From Prosthecobacter debontii (GTDB lineage: Bacteria > Verrucomicrobiota > Verrucomicrobiia > Verrucomicrobiales > Akkermansiaceae): a stretch of DNA of 41,021 nt. The stretch lies in NCBI GenBank assembly GCA_945869465.1, contig CAMBPB010000018.1, forward strand, positions 1 to 41,021, given 5' to 3'. A program made the translations under genes and the position numbers. Within the stretch, counting starts at the first letter, position 1. The number at the start of each line of letters is the position of its first letter. Shown here piece after piece: positions 1 to 15,497 of this stretch. Below the pieces are notes generated by a model, which saw only the letters and a list, made by a program, of their open reading frames with translations, was not told the origin of the DNA and did no database searches.

Positions 1-3686
<3,686 letters not shown>

Positions 3687-3731
3687 GTTGTTAGTAACGT
3701 TTTAGGTCAGGGTTGGGTTCGCGGTTGGAAA

Positions 3732-7679
<3,948 letters not shown>

Positions 7680-7825
7680 GGCGTTGTGTAGTATTCTAAT
7701 GACAAATTGAGCCCGAGCCGCGAACGGTCTCAGGCAGGGTGGTTCTCAAGCGGTAAAAGGGTGTGTCGGAATCGGTGCGAAAGCCTATTGGTGGTTGCAG
7801 AATCTCGCGTCGGTCACGACGGAAG

Positions 7826-7855
7826 TTCCCGGGACGGATGGCTCCGCCCCGGGAA
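7826..7855 (-). promoter_or_regulatory. Strong hairpin between rplL and rpoB (attenuator or RNA-processing site)
   Basis: On the minus strand a 13-bp stem (arms 7843-7855 and 7826-7838, one G-U pair) closes a 4-nt loop. It begins 16 nt after the rplL stop. No T-run follows, so it is not a classical intrinsic terminator. In E. coli the rplL-rpoB gap carries a partial attenuator and an RNase III site, and this hairpin sits where such an element would be. The function is inferred. Confidence 0.5.
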
Positions 7856-7870
7856 AAATCCAGGGGTGGG

Positions 7871-8245
7871 TTACTTGAGCTCGATTTTGGCGCCAGCCTC
7901 TTCGAGCTTCTTCTTGGCGGCCTCGCCCGCATCCTTGCCGACGGCTTCGAGGATCTTGGCCGGGGCGCTTTCGACGAGTTTCTTCGCGTCCGCGAGGCCG
8001 AGACCGGGGGCGACTTCGCGCACCGCCTTGATGACGGCGATCTTGTTCGCACCGATGTCGGTGAGGACGACGTCGAATTCGGTCTTTTCTTCGACGGCTT
8101 CGGCGGCGGCGGCGGGACCGGCCATCATGGCGACCGGTGCTGCGGCGGATACGCCCCAGGTTTCTTCGAGTTGTTTAACGAGGTCGACAGCTTCCAGAAC
8201 GGTGAGCTTGCCGAGTTCTTCTACGAGTTGTGCAATATTGGACAT
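7871..8245 (-). CDS. rplL: 50S ribosomal protein L7/L12
   Basis: Stalk protein that recruits translational GTPases to the ribosome; 124 residues, the normal length. It has the N-terminal dimerisation helices ([20 protein letters not shown]), an Ala/Pro-rich hinge around residues 35-50, and the C-terminal factor-binding domain with EKTEFDVVL and [10 protein letters not shown] followed by [12 protein letters not shown]. It follows rplJ after 123 bp. This is one of the few genes here with a Shine-Dalgarno-like AAGGA, upstream of the AACAAC-ATG start. Confidence 0.98.
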   Translation of the reverse strand: MSNIAQLVEELGKLTVLEAVDLVKQLEETWGVSAAAPVAMMAGPAAAAEAVEEKTEFDVVLTDIGANKIAVIKAVREVAPGLGLADAKKLVESAPAKILEAVGKDAGEAAKKKLEEAGAKIELK

Positions 8246-8368
8246 GTTGTTTTCCTTGTTCGGTATCGTCGCCCCCGGAGCCTCCGGAGATTTCAGTGCG
8301 GCAGCCGCCGTCCCGACGAGGAACCATTATGTGTTCAAGCGGAAGCGGGAGACGCCGCCGCCATCTGT

Positions 8369-9166
8369 TCAGATTGTTGGTTCTTCCGCAGGAGCTTCAG
8401 CCGGAGCAGCCACTTCTTCTGCAACTGCGGCGGTTTCGGCAACCGGGGCGGTCTCGGCAACTGCGGCGGTTTCGGCAACTGGGGCGGTCTCGGCAACTGG
8501 GGCGGTTTCGGCAACTGCGGCAGTCTCGGTAACTGCGGCGGTTTCGGCAACTGCGGCAGTCTCGGCAACTGCGGCAGTCTCGGTAACTGCGGCAGTTTCG
8601 GCAACCTTGGCGGTTTCGGCAACCTTGGCGGTTTCGGTAACTGGGGCAGTTTCGTCAACTGCGGCGCTGGGCTCGTCCGGACTGGAGTCTTCGTCCGGGT
8701 TGAACTTGTTCTTGATCACGCGGGCGATGCGGGAGGCAGGTTCGAGGATCGTGCACAAGAGTTGGGACAGAACCGCTTCGCGGGATGGAATATCGGCGAT
8801 GGCCTTGAGTTTCTCGGCGTCGAGCACCGCGTTGCCCAAAAGGCCGACCTTCATTTCCGGCTTCTTGAATTCCTTTTCGAAATTCTTGATCACCTTGGCG
8901 GCGGCGAAGACTTCCTTGTCACCCATGACGTAGGCCATTTGGCCGACGAGATCGGCGCCGATGTCGGGCAATCCGGCTTCGGTGAGCACTTTGCGCATGT
9001 AGCTATTTTTGGCGACGGTGCAGCGGGCGCCACCCGCGTCGAGGCGGTTGCGGAGTTCCGAGAACTGATGCACGGTGAGACCGGTGTAATCGATGACGAT
9101 CAGGTAGGGAGACGCGTTCACGCGATCCAGCAGACCGTTGATGATGATTTTCTTATCGGGATTCAT
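8369..9166 (-). CDS. rplJ: 50S ribosomal protein L10 with repetitive C-terminal tail
   Basis: Base of the ribosomal stalk, which binds 23S rRNA and L7/L12 dimers. Residues 1-157 align with a full-length L10, including YLIVIDYTGLTVHQFSELR, the ARCTVAKNSYMRK segment and a C-terminal helix ending near RIARVIKNK. The protein then continues to 265 residues, where L10 is normally about 165-175. Residues 172-249 are 13 tandem hexapeptides of the form ETA-(A/P/K)-V-(A/T), followed by EEVAAPAEAPAEEPTI. I chose ATG 9164-9166 because the upstream part of the frame overlaps rplA and the N-terminus then matches L10. Only 19 bp separate it from rplA, leaving no room for the long L10-binding leader known from E. 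coli. Confidence 0.95.
   Translation of the reverse strand: MNPDKKIIINGLLDRVNASPYLIVIDYTGLTVHQFSELRNRLDAGGARCTVAKNSYMRKVLTEAGLPDIGADLVGQMAYVMGDKEVFAAAKVIKNFEKEFKKPEMKVGLLGNAVLDAEKLKAIADIPSREAVLSQLLCTILEPASRIARVIKNKFNPDEDSSPDEPSAAVDETAPVTETAKVAETAKVAETAAVTETAAVAETAAVAETAAVTETAAVAETAPVAETAPVAETAAVAETAPVAETAAVAEEVAAPAEAPAEEPTI
8421..8654. repeat. Tandem 18-bp repeat (13 copies) inside rplJ
   Basis: Thirteen 18-bp units, each beginning GCAAC or GTAAC on the plus strand, run head to tail from 8421 to 8654. A degenerate fourteenth follows. Units differ at a few positions (T/C, A/G, TGCGG/TGGGG/CTTGG), so the array is diverged rather than freshly expanded. Its 18-bp period keeps the rplJ frame, giving one hexapeptide per unit. 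Confidence 0.97.
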
Positions 9167-9185
9167 GGTCGTTGGCGGGCCGGGG

Positions 9186-9893
9186 TTAGGCGGAAGCTTT
9201 GGTGTAGGTGGCGGCTTCCAGCGGAATGCCGGGAAGCATCGAAGCCGCAAGGGTGACGGCTTGGATGTAGTTGCCCTTGGCGGTGGCGGGTTTGGCGCGG
9301 ACCACGCTATCGACGAAAGCGCGGGCGTTTTCCTCCAGTTGCGCTGGCTCGAACGAAGACTTGCCGATGGAGCCTGAGACGTTGCCGTTTTTGTCGAGTT
9401 TGAAATCCACCCGGCCGGCTTTGACTTCGCGGACGGCCTTGCCGGTGTCATCGGTGACGGTGCCGGTTTTCGGGTTGGGCATCAACCCGCGGGGGCCGAG
9501 AATCCGGGCGATTTTCCGGACTTCGGTCATGGCGTCCGGAGTGGCGATGGCCGAATCGAAATCCGTGAAGCCTTCCTGGACTTTTTTGATCAGATCCTCA
9601 AAGCCGACATGCTCGGCACCAGCGGCGATGGCGGCTTCCGCGGCCAGGCCTTGGGCGAACACGACGACCCGGACATTTCTGCCGGTGCCGTGGGGAAGGG
9701 AAACCGAACCCCGCACCATTTGATCGCTCTTGCGCGGATCCACGCCGAGGTGGAACGAGAGAGTGACAGTGGGAGTGAACTTGGGCGCCGGGAATTGCTT
9801 CACGGTGCTGATTGCGTCGGTCAGCGAGTAGCTCTTGCCGGATTGGACGAGAGCGGCTGCCTGTTTGTAGCGTTTGCTGCGGAGTTTGGCCAT
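9186..9893 (-). CDS. rplA: 50S ribosomal protein L1
   Basis: L1-stalk protein, which helps release deacylated tRNA and in many bacteria represses its own operon. It has 235 residues, the usual size. Recognisable segments are the N-terminal MAKLRSKRYKQA, VDPRKSDQMVRG, and the signature region IARILGPRGLMPNPKTGTVT, followed by VREVKAGRVDFKLDKNGN. It lies 131 bp after rplK and 19 bp before rplJ. No Shine-Dalgarno is visible before the ATG. Confidence 0.98.
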   Translation of the reverse strand: MAKLRSKRYKQAAALVQSGKSYSLTDAISTVKQFPAPKFTPTVTLSFHLGVDPRKSDQMVRGSVSLPHGTGRNVRVVVFAQGLAAEAAIAAGAEHVGFEDLIKKVQEGFTDFDSAIATPDAMTEVRKIARILGPRGLMPNPKTGTVTDDTGKAVREVKAGRVDFKLDKNGNVSGSIGKSSFEPAQLEENARAFVDSVVRAKPATAKGNYIQAVTLAASMLPGIPLEAATYTKASA

Positions 9894-10024
9894 TGTGGTG
9901 TGGGTTGGCAGTTCGTTCGGAAGCGCGGAATGCGACTCCCTCCTGCGGGTGCTTCGGGCCGCGAGGCCGTGGGCTGAGAATTTAAGGATGGATTCGTTGG
10001 CGGAGGCGCCAACGCGCCTTGATT

Positions 10025-10453
10025 TTACATGCCTTCGATTTCGAGCCCCATTTGGCGGGCGGTACCGGCAAGGATGCGGGCGGCGGCTTCGGGGTCCTTG
10101 GTGTTGAGGTCGGGCATTTTGATTTTCACGACGTCCATCAATTGCGCTTTGGTGATCTTGCCGACTTTGATTTTGTTGGCTTCCTTCGAACCGGAGGCAA
10201 GACCCGCCGCCTTCTTAAGAAGATTGCCGGCGGGGGGCTTCTTGGTGATGAAGGAGAATGACTTGTCCTTGTAAACCGAGATCACCACCGGAAGCACGTC
10301 ACCAGTCTGGCTTTGGGTTGCGGCGTTGAATTCCTTACAGAACGCCATGATGTTGACGCCGGCCTGACCGAGGGCGGGGCCGACGGGGGGAGATGGATTG
10401 GCGGCTCCGGCTTTGATTTGGAGCTTGATGGTTTTGACGACTTCCTTGGCCAT
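10025..10453 (-). CDS. rplK: 50S ribosomal protein L11
   Basis: Component of the GTPase-associated centre, 142 residues as expected. Typical motifs are the N-terminal [20 protein letters not shown], then [17 protein letters not shown], and the C-terminal rRNA-binding domain with a [10 protein letters not shown] segment and a [17 protein letters not shown] stretch. It is followed by rplA and preceded by nusG (81 bp). The start context (AGCATTC-ATT-ATG) has no Shine-Dalgarno. Confidence 0.98.
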   Translation of the reverse strand: MAKEVVKTIKLQIKAGAANPSPPVGPALGQAGVNIMAFCKEFNAATQSQTGDVLPVVISVYKDKSFSFITKKPPAGNLLKKAAGLASGSKEANKIKVGKITKAQLMDVVKIKMPDLNTKDPEAAARILAGTARQMGLEIEGM

Positions 10454-10534
10454 AATGAATGCTGTTTTACGTTCGGGAGCGGGGTGGTAGGGTAAAGCGG
10501 AGGTGCTGAAAAGCGGAAAGAATGAAATGTTTGA

Positions 10535-11104
10535 TCACGCGCGTTCGACTTGCCAATATTCGAGTTCGACGGGCGTGCTGCGGCCGAAGATGGTCACCGA
10601 GACGCGAAGTTTGCCGCGTTCCGGATCGATTTCCTCGACAATGCCGTTCTGGCTTTGGAACGGACCGTCCGCAACCTTCACCGTATCGCCGACCTCGAAA
10701 CTGATGGCGGGACGGACGCTTTCCTCGCGTTCCTTGATTTGCGAGAGCATGGCTTCCACCTCCCGGGTGCGCATCGGTGCCGGGCGGTCCTTGGTTCCGG
10801 CGAAGCCGATCACGCCGTCCATCTCCTTGATGAAAAACCAAGTCTTCTCGACGAGTTGGTTGTCCTCCGTGGTGAGGTTCATGTTGACGATGATATAACC
10901 GGGGAAGAATTTTTTCTTGGTCTCGGTTTTTTTGCCGCGGCGGATTTCGGAAACCATTTCGGTCGGAACGAGCACTTCGCGGATGAAGTCGGTCATGTCC
11001 TCGGCTTCCGCCGTGCGCATGATCCGGTCGCGGACTTTCCCCTCTTGGCCGGAAAGCACTTGAACAACGTACCACTGGTCGCGGAATGGCTTGGTATCAG
11101 ACAT
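10535..11104 (-). CDS. nusG: Transcription termination/antitermination factor NusG
   Basis: Elongation factor that links RNA polymerase to Rho or the ribosome; 189 residues from ATG 11102-11104. The NGN domain starts with QWYVVQVLSGQEGKVRDRI and includes KKKFFPGYIIVNMNL. The C-terminal KOW domain has FEVGDTVKVADGPFQSQNG. The frame extends 14 codons upstream (to 11146), but the family N-terminus and the spacing from secE favour the downstream ATG. It lies between secE (43 bp) and rplK, the conserved arrangement. Confidence 0.97.
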   Translation of the reverse strand: MSDTKPFRDQWYVVQVLSGQEGKVRDRIMRTAEAEDMTDFIREVLVPTEMVSEIRRGKKTETKKKFFPGYIIVNMNLTTEDNQLVEKTWFFIKEMDGVIGFAGTKDRPAPMRTREVEAMLSQIKEREESVRPAISFEVGDTVKVADGPFQSQNGIVEEIDPERGKLRVSVTIFGRSTPVELEYWQVERA

Positions 11105-11147
11105 GACGGGTCGGTCGGAGATGAATGGGGGTGGGCGCGGATGCAAA

Positions 11148-11375
11148 TCAGCGGCCGAAGTTGGTGAAGAAACCCACGATCAACACGTGGAAGAAGTCCC
11201 AGAACTGCACAAAACCGGCGAGCAGGATCATCGCGATCAGAACCACGATGGTCGAGTCCACCAGTTCCTTGTATTTTTTCAAACCCTTGATTTTCGGGTC
11301 GGACTCCCAAGGCCAGCTCGCTTTGCGGAGCTCGCCTTTTACCTCACCCAGAAAACCGGAGATTTTTGAAAACAT
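11148..11375 (-). CDS. secE: Preprotein translocase subunit SecE
   Basis: Small essential subunit of the SecYEG channel, 75 residues, the single-spanning short form. It has an amphipathic N-terminal helix with ELRKASWPWE (the conserved K.SWP region) and one C-terminal membrane helix from about residue 43 (IVVLIAMILLAGFVQF). It is positioned immediately downstream of tRNA-Trp and upstream of nusG, as in many bacteria. Confidence 0.96.
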   Translation of the reverse strand: MFSKISGFLGEVKGELRKASWPWESDPKIKGLKKYKELVDSTIVVLIAMILLAGFVQFWDFFHVLIVGFFTNFGR

Positions 11376-11407
11376 AATGCGCTAACTATAGGACGAATTT
11401 TAAAAAG

Positions 11408-11483
11408 TGGCACGGCAGGAGGGACTCGAACCCCCAACACTCGGTTTTGGAGACCGATGCTCTACCAATTGAACTACTGCCGT
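11408..11483 (-). tRNA. trpT: tRNA-Trp (anticodon CCA)
   Basis: A 76-nt cloverleaf on the minus strand. The acceptor stem ACGGCAG/CTGCCGT pairs perfectly, the anticodon loop is CTCCAAA with anticodon CCA, the T-arm has the TTCGAGT loop, and the discriminator is G with an encoded 3' CCA. It is co-transcribed between tuf and secE. Confidence 0.97.
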
Positions 11484-11498
11484 TTTGAGGCGACTGAA

Positions 11499-11562
11499 GG
11501 GCACTCCGTTTTGCCGGAGTGCCCCGAAATCGTGCGTGCGAATCCAATCCGGAGACCGGATT
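11499..11562 (-). promoter_or_regulatory. Two hairpins between tuf and tRNA-Trp
   Basis: A perfect 10-bp stem (arms 11499-11508 and 11515-11524, loop 6 nt) and a perfect 7-bp stem (11546-11552 and 11556-11562, loop 3 nt) lie just downstream of the tuf stop. Neither is followed by a T-run on the minus strand. They may be partial terminators or processing sites that separate tuf mRNA from the tRNA-Trp precursor. Confidence 0.4.
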
Positions 11563-11582
11563 CGAAGCCTCTTCGCGAATGA

Positions 11583-12767
11583 TTACTTGATGATTTCACC
11601 GACGCGACCGGCACCGACGGTGCGACCCCCCTCGCGGATGGCGAAACGCATGGTTTGCTCCATGGCGATCGGCGTGATGAGCTCGACTTCAAGATTGATG
11701 TTGTCACCAGGCATCACCATTTCAACGCCTTCGGGAAGCTTGATGCTGCCGGTCACGTCGGTGGTGCGGAAATAGAACTGGGGACGATAGTTCGAGAAAA
11801 ACGGGGTGTGGCGACCCCCTTCTTCTTTCGAAAGAACATAAATCTCGGACTTGAAGATCGTGTGACCCTTCACGGTACCCGGCTTGGCGATCACCTGGCC
11901 GCGCTCGATGTCGGTCTTCTTGAGACCACGGAGCAGAAGGCCGCAGTTGTCACCGGCGCGACCTTCGTCGAGCAGTTTGCGGAACATTTCGATGTCCGTG
12001 ACGGTGGTTTTCTGGGTGTCGCGGATACCCACGATTTCGACTTCCTCCATCTTCTTGACGATGCCGCGCTCGACACGGCCGGTGCAGACGGTGCCGCGGC
12101 CTTCAATCGAGAACACGTCTTCGACGGGCATCAGGAAGGTCTTGTCAATCGGACGCTCAGGCTCGGGGATGTAGGAATCCACGGCATCCATGAGCTTCAT
12201 GACGTTTTCCATTTGCGCGGCGTCGCCGTCGAGGGCGCCCTTGGCGGAACCCATCACGATTGGAATTTCGTCGCCGGGGAATTCATACATGGAGAGCAAA
12301 TCGCGCACTTCCATTTCCACAAGTTCGAGAAGTTCGGCGTCGTCCACAAGGTCCACCTTGTTCATGAACACCACGAGAGCGGGAACACCGACCTGGCGGG
12401 CAAGCAGGATGTGCTCGCGGGTTTGTGGCATTGGACCATCGGCGGCTGAAACCACGAGGATCGCACCGTCCATTTGGGCGGCACCGGTGATCATGTTTTT
12501 CACGTAGTCGGCGTGACCGGGGCAATCCACGTGTGCGTAGTGGCGCTTGAGGGTTTCATATTCCACGTGGGCGGTGTTGATGGTGATGCCACGCTCGCGC
12601 TCCTCGGGAGCGGCGTCGATGTCCGCGTAGCTTTTCTTCTGGGCCAGGCCCTTTTCCGCGAGGGTGTTGGTGATCGCCGCGGTGAGGGTGGTTTTGCCGT
12701 GGTCAACGTGGCCGATGGTGCCGATGTTGACGTGCGGCTTATTGCGCTTGAATGCTTCTTTTGCCAT
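11583..12767 (-). CDS. tuf: Elongation factor Tu
   Basis: GTPase that delivers aminoacyl-tRNA to the ribosome; 394 residues from ATG 12765-12767, the same length as E. coli EF-Tu. The G-domain motifs are intact: GHVDHGKT at residues 19-26, DCPGHADY, and NKVD. The C-terminus ends [15 protein letters not shown]. The frame runs further upstream into the tRNA-Thr gene, so the longer form is not real. The start context is AACAACAACCACC-ATG, AC-rich with no Shine-Dalgarno. Confidence 0.98.
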   Translation of the reverse strand: MAKEAFKRNKPHVNIGTIGHVDHGKTTLTAAITNTLAEKGLAQKKSYADIDAAPEERERGITINTAHVEYETLKRHYAHVDCPGHADYVKNMITGAAQMDGAILVVSAADGPMPQTREHILLARQVGVPALVVFMNKVDLVDDAELLELVEMEVRDLLSMYEFPGDEIPIVMGSAKGALDGDAAQMENVMKLMDAVDSYIPEPERPIDKTFLMPVEDVFSIEGRGTVCTGRVERGIVKKMEEVEIVGIRDTQKTTVTDIEMFRKLLDEGRAGDNCGLLLRGLKKTDIERGQVIAKPGTVKGHTIFKSEIYVLSKEEGGRHTPFFSNYRPQFYFRTTDVTGSIKLPEGVEMVMPGDNINLEVELITPIAMEQTMRFAIREGGRTVGAGRVGEIIK

Positions 12768-12815
12768 GGTGGTTGTTGTTCTGCTTGAGACTGCTGAGAT
12801 GATTCGTGATTGCCC

Positions 12816-12890
<75 letters not shown>

Positions 12891-13001
12891 GATGTGATGT
12901 TTTACCCAACCTTCGACCCGACAAAAACACCGCGACCGGTCCGTGAAAATTGACGGGACTGGACGCGGCACCCCTGACAGGTTGTGGGGAAGAGCGGGCG
13001 G

Positions 13002-13029
13002 ACCTTAGCAAAGCCGACCACTCTGTCAA
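13002..13029 (-). promoter_or_regulatory. Sigma-70-type promoter of the thrT-tuf-secE-...-rpoBC operon
   Basis: On the minus strand TTGACA (13024-13029) is followed after 16 nt by TAAGGT (13002-13007). The predicted start near 12,995 lies about 105 nt upstream of tRNA-Thr. The perfect -35 box fits a highly expressed operon. The rest of the 12,891-13,210 gap holds a terminator and no gene. Confidence 0.7.
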
Positions 13030-13069
13030 AAAAAAACTCGATGAAAAGGTAAATTCTTCAAAATCCTAT

Positions 13070-13099
13070 AAAAACCCTTGATCGAGCAAGTCTCAAGGG
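13070..13099 (-). terminator. Intrinsic terminator after the exostosin-family gene
   Basis: On the minus strand CCCTTGA (13093-13099) pairs with TCAAGGG (13075-13081) across an 11-nt loop, followed directly by TTTTTATA. It lies about 110 nt beyond the stop of the glycosyltransferase gene and just upstream of the tuf-operon promoter, so it insulates the two units. Confidence 0.6.
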
Positions 13100-13210
13100 G
13101 CGGCATCGGTGTTTCGGGAAACCGAAGCGACAGTCTCCCGAATCTCGAACAATCACCGTCTGGCGCACCAGAATCCGCCAGATTTGTGACTTGTTCCACG
13201 TTCTGCGGAT

Positions 13211-14242
13211 TTACTTGGTAAACCGGAGCCGGGCGAGACGCGGCAGCCATTCGTGCGGCCTCACATTCGCTTTGAATTCCCGGTATCGCTTTCTGGCAAA
13301 AATCACCCCGGGATTCAAGCGCCAGTATAAAGACTCCGGAATAACCTGCCTGGATTTGATTTTCAGGCAGTTGTCCACAACATAGTTGAAATAGACCGAA
13401 TCGGAAAAGCACTCCTCATGCGCCTGGCGGGCCAACCGTCCCATTCGTTCGAAATCCGCTTCATGTTCCGACACGATGGATTCGATTTCCCGAAGGTGCC
13501 GCTCTTTGATGATGACGGACAAGTCGTTCCATCGCGGTCCCTCTGGGAAAATCCATTTGTCCGAGGCGATCACAGGTGCCACTCCTAGCCGGAGCGATTC
13601 AAACAGCCGCAGGGAACTGGCTCCGGCGCCGCGCAAACACAGCGAGAACTTGGACCGTAAGAGCGTGTCGATAAAGTATTTTTGCCGCACTGACTTGTCG
13701 CAAGCCTCCCGCTCATCCCACAAATCGAACTGCGAGGAATCTTCAACCAGAATGTCCGCACGCTTAAAATGCATCCTGAAAATCCGCTCGCGCATTTTGT
13801 CCGAGTTGCGCCCGATGAATGAAAACAGCAGTTGCTTCCGGGCATAATCCTGGTCCGACGGCACATGCGCGAGGCCGTAAGGGTTTTGGAATTGCAGCGG
13901 GTAGGCGGAGTAAGACCCCGAGCGCACCCGTCCGGCCCCGAGCAACGACTTGCGTCCGGAGGCATAAATTCCCCGATTCAAGATCAATGGATGGTCCTGA
14001 TCGGAAAGCGAAAAACACCGGTCCGGCCAGCGATTGATCAGTTCATTAGCCAGGATCTTCTCCCCCCAGTTTTCTTCCCTAACGTTGCCAATCAAGATGA
14101 CCCCCGCCAGCTCGGGATGAGCAACCAGCTCATACCGCTTGTCGGAAAGCTCGTAGAGCCTCAGCAAATTGATTTCGTGGGCTCTCCAAGCACTCGGCCC
14201 CGTTTCACACGATGTCACAAAAACTTTGATGGTTGCGGCCAT
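13211..14242 (-). CDS. Exostosin-family (GT47-like) glycosyltransferase
   Basis: Probable glycosyltransferase for capsule, exopolysaccharide or other surface glycan; 343 residues from ATG 14240-14242. The exostosin signature is in the C-terminal half: a LLFSFIGRNSDKMRERIF segment, then RSKFSLCLRGAGASSLRLFE with LRLGVAPVIASDKWIFP close behind, the nucleotide-sugar-binding region of GT47-like proteins. No signal peptide or membrane helix is evident. An 8-nt C tract directly abuts the ATG, and the frame is also open upstream to 14338, so the start is uncertain. It follows the FkbM gene after 146 bp on the same strand and ends before its own terminator. Substrate and linkage cannot be told from sequence. 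Confidence 0.8.
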   Translation of the reverse strand: MAATIKVFVTSCETGPSAWRAHEINLLRLYELSDKRYELVAHPELAGVILIGNVREENWGEKILANELINRWPDRCFSLSDQDHPLILNRGIYASGRKSLLGAGRVRSGSYSAYPLQFQNPYGLAHVPSDQDYARKQLLFSFIGRNSDKMRERIFRMHFKRADILVEDSSQFDLWDEREACDKSVRQKYFIDTLLRSKFSLCLRGAGASSLRLFESLRLGVAPVIASDKWIFPEGPRWNDLSVIIKERHLREIESIVSEHEADFERMGRLARQAHEECFSDSVYFNYVVDNCLKIKSRQVIPESLYWRLNPGVIFARKRYREFKANVRPHEWLPRLARLRFTK

Positions 14243-14250
14243 GGGGGGGG
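14243..14250. repeat. G8/C8 homopolymer next to the exostosin-family start codon
   Basis: Eight consecutive G on the plus strand (C on the coding strand) lie immediately upstream of the probable ATG. Slippage could change the start-site context, or shift frame if translation begins at the upstream in-frame start. Confidence 0.9.
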
Positions 14251-14388
14251 AGGGGTGGGAATGAAAAACGTGCCTGGAATGTGCGTTCCACATCTGGCAT
14301 TCGGTGGATCTATGGAAGGTGTATTTCCCGCACTCCAAGGCGTCGGGAGGCGAGCGAAGTCACGTGCGACACACCAACTCCGCCTCGC

Positions 14389-15126
14389 TTAGGCATCCGG
14401 ATGTGGCATGGCGAAAAGGGCGTCTGCGTAAGTGACACCCCATTGCTGGAAGTGCCTGACATTCGACATGCCATAAAAACCAACCAGACGGTATCCGAAC
14501 TTCTCCAGATAGGCGGCAATCGGCGGAAAAAACGAATGGCCTCCGTCCGCCTCAACAAAGCCCACCTCACACAACACAAAGCTTATGTGCCTACCCGATA
14601 GAGCCGCTTCCGCCCCTTGCAGAACCGCGAGATCCAATCCTTCCGTGTCGGTTTTCAGTAAATCGACGTGGTTGAGTTGACGGGTGGTGAAAAAATCATC
14701 GAACCGAACCACCTCGACTTCGTTGCGTTCGCCATGATGGCCAGTGGATGGAACCTGCGTGTTTGTGATGGAGTTCATCTGGCTGGTGCCGGAGGAGAAA
14801 AAGACAATCCGTTCGGTGGTATTTCCCACGGCGAGATGGTGCCATTCAATGGCCGGATAGCGCGCCGTGTTGGATCGCCCGGATTCAAAGCTTGTCACGA
14901 CGGGTTCGAACGAGTGGATCGAAGATCCTGGAAAAGCCTCATGAAAGCGCAATGCGGACTGTCCGACATTGGCACCGATGTCGATCACGGTCTTGAGCGA
15001 ACTTCCATTGTGAAGTGTCTTGAGGTCTTTGAGCGGATCAACGCCCGACAGGTTTGATGCCATCCGCACTTCAATACCGGCCGATGAGAGGGTGGTCCGA
15101 AGGCAGCGTTTCAGTGAGGGTATCAT
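14389..15126 (-). CDS. FkbM-family SAM-dependent methyltransferase
   Basis: FkbM-type O-methyltransferase, often found in glycan or polyketide loci; 245 residues from ATG 15124-15126. The SAM-binding motif DIGANVGQ is at residues 49-56, followed by an SIHSFEPV acidic-loop region, VVRFDDFF and LLKTDTEGLDLAVLQGAE, all typical of the family. The C-terminal half includes a VLCEVGFVEADGG stretch. The frame is open upstream to 15291, with possible starts at 15198 and 15189 that would place a C8 tract (15130-15137) inside the coding region. It is upstream of the exostosin-family gene and probably transcribed with it. Confidence 0.85.
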   Translation of the reverse strand: MIPSLKRCLRTTLSSAGIEVRMASNLSGVDPLKDLKTLHNGSSLKTVIDIGANVGQSALRFHEAFPGSSIHSFEPVVTSFESGRSNTARYPAIEWHHLAVGNTTERIVFFSSGTSQMNSITNTQVPSTGHHGERNEVEVVRFDDFFTTRQLNHVDLLKTDTEGLDLAVLQGAEAALSGRHISFVLCEVGFVEADGGHSFFPPIAAYLEKFGYRLVGFYGMSNVRHFQQWGVTYADALFAMPHPDA

Positions 15127-15129
15127 GCC

Positions 15130-15137
15130 GGGGGGGG
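15130..15137. repeat. G8/C8 homopolymer next to the FkbM start codon
   Basis: Eight consecutive G on the plus strand (C on the coding strand), three bases upstream of the probable ATG. It mirrors the tract at the downstream glycosyltransferase gene. Confidence 0.9.
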
Positions 15138-15220
15138 CTAAGAGTGATTTGGCGGCAGGGCGTGATGTGGTCTCCAGGCGAACCGTCATGAATCGCATGC
15201 TGGTACAAATTACAGCATTG

Positions 15221-15250
15221 AAAATAGCATGATTCGGCGCGCATTCGCAA
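15221..15250 (-). promoter_or_regulatory. Putative promoter of the FkbM-exostosin unit
   Basis: On the minus strand TTGCGA (15245-15250) is followed after 18 nt by TATTTT (15221-15226). It would start near 15,214 and give a leader of about 88 nt to the ATG at 15126. This is a moderate match by eye. No gene is evident in the stretch from here to the pnp terminator at 15,498. Confidence 0.4.
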
Positions 15251-15497
15251 GACGAAACTGAGGGATTCGTCGAGGCTGCGAATAAGGTCAAACTTGAACC
15301 CGGCGCGGCTCACCCTGAAGTCGCCACCATCATCCAACTCCGTTGTAAACCGGTGGACGATGGTTGCGTCCGCAGCAGTGGTGAGCGTCCCAGCCGGGAG
15401 TTCGCCTGTCGGTGGCGAAATAGGGGGAGTCGGGTGCGGGCCGCGAGTGAGGTGAAACCCGGAATGGCCTCAAACAGCGATGAAATCCATAATAGCG

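Noticed and set aside
8421..8654. CRISPR-like array
   Set aside because: The units are contiguous 18-bp repeats with no unique spacers, and lie in frame within rplJ.
7763..9256. Plus-strand frame with GN(C/W)GGFGN repeats opposite rplJ, and a related LPQLPKPP frame
   Set aside because: Both are other-frame readings of the 18-bp rplJ repeat; the minus-strand L10 frame explains the DNA.
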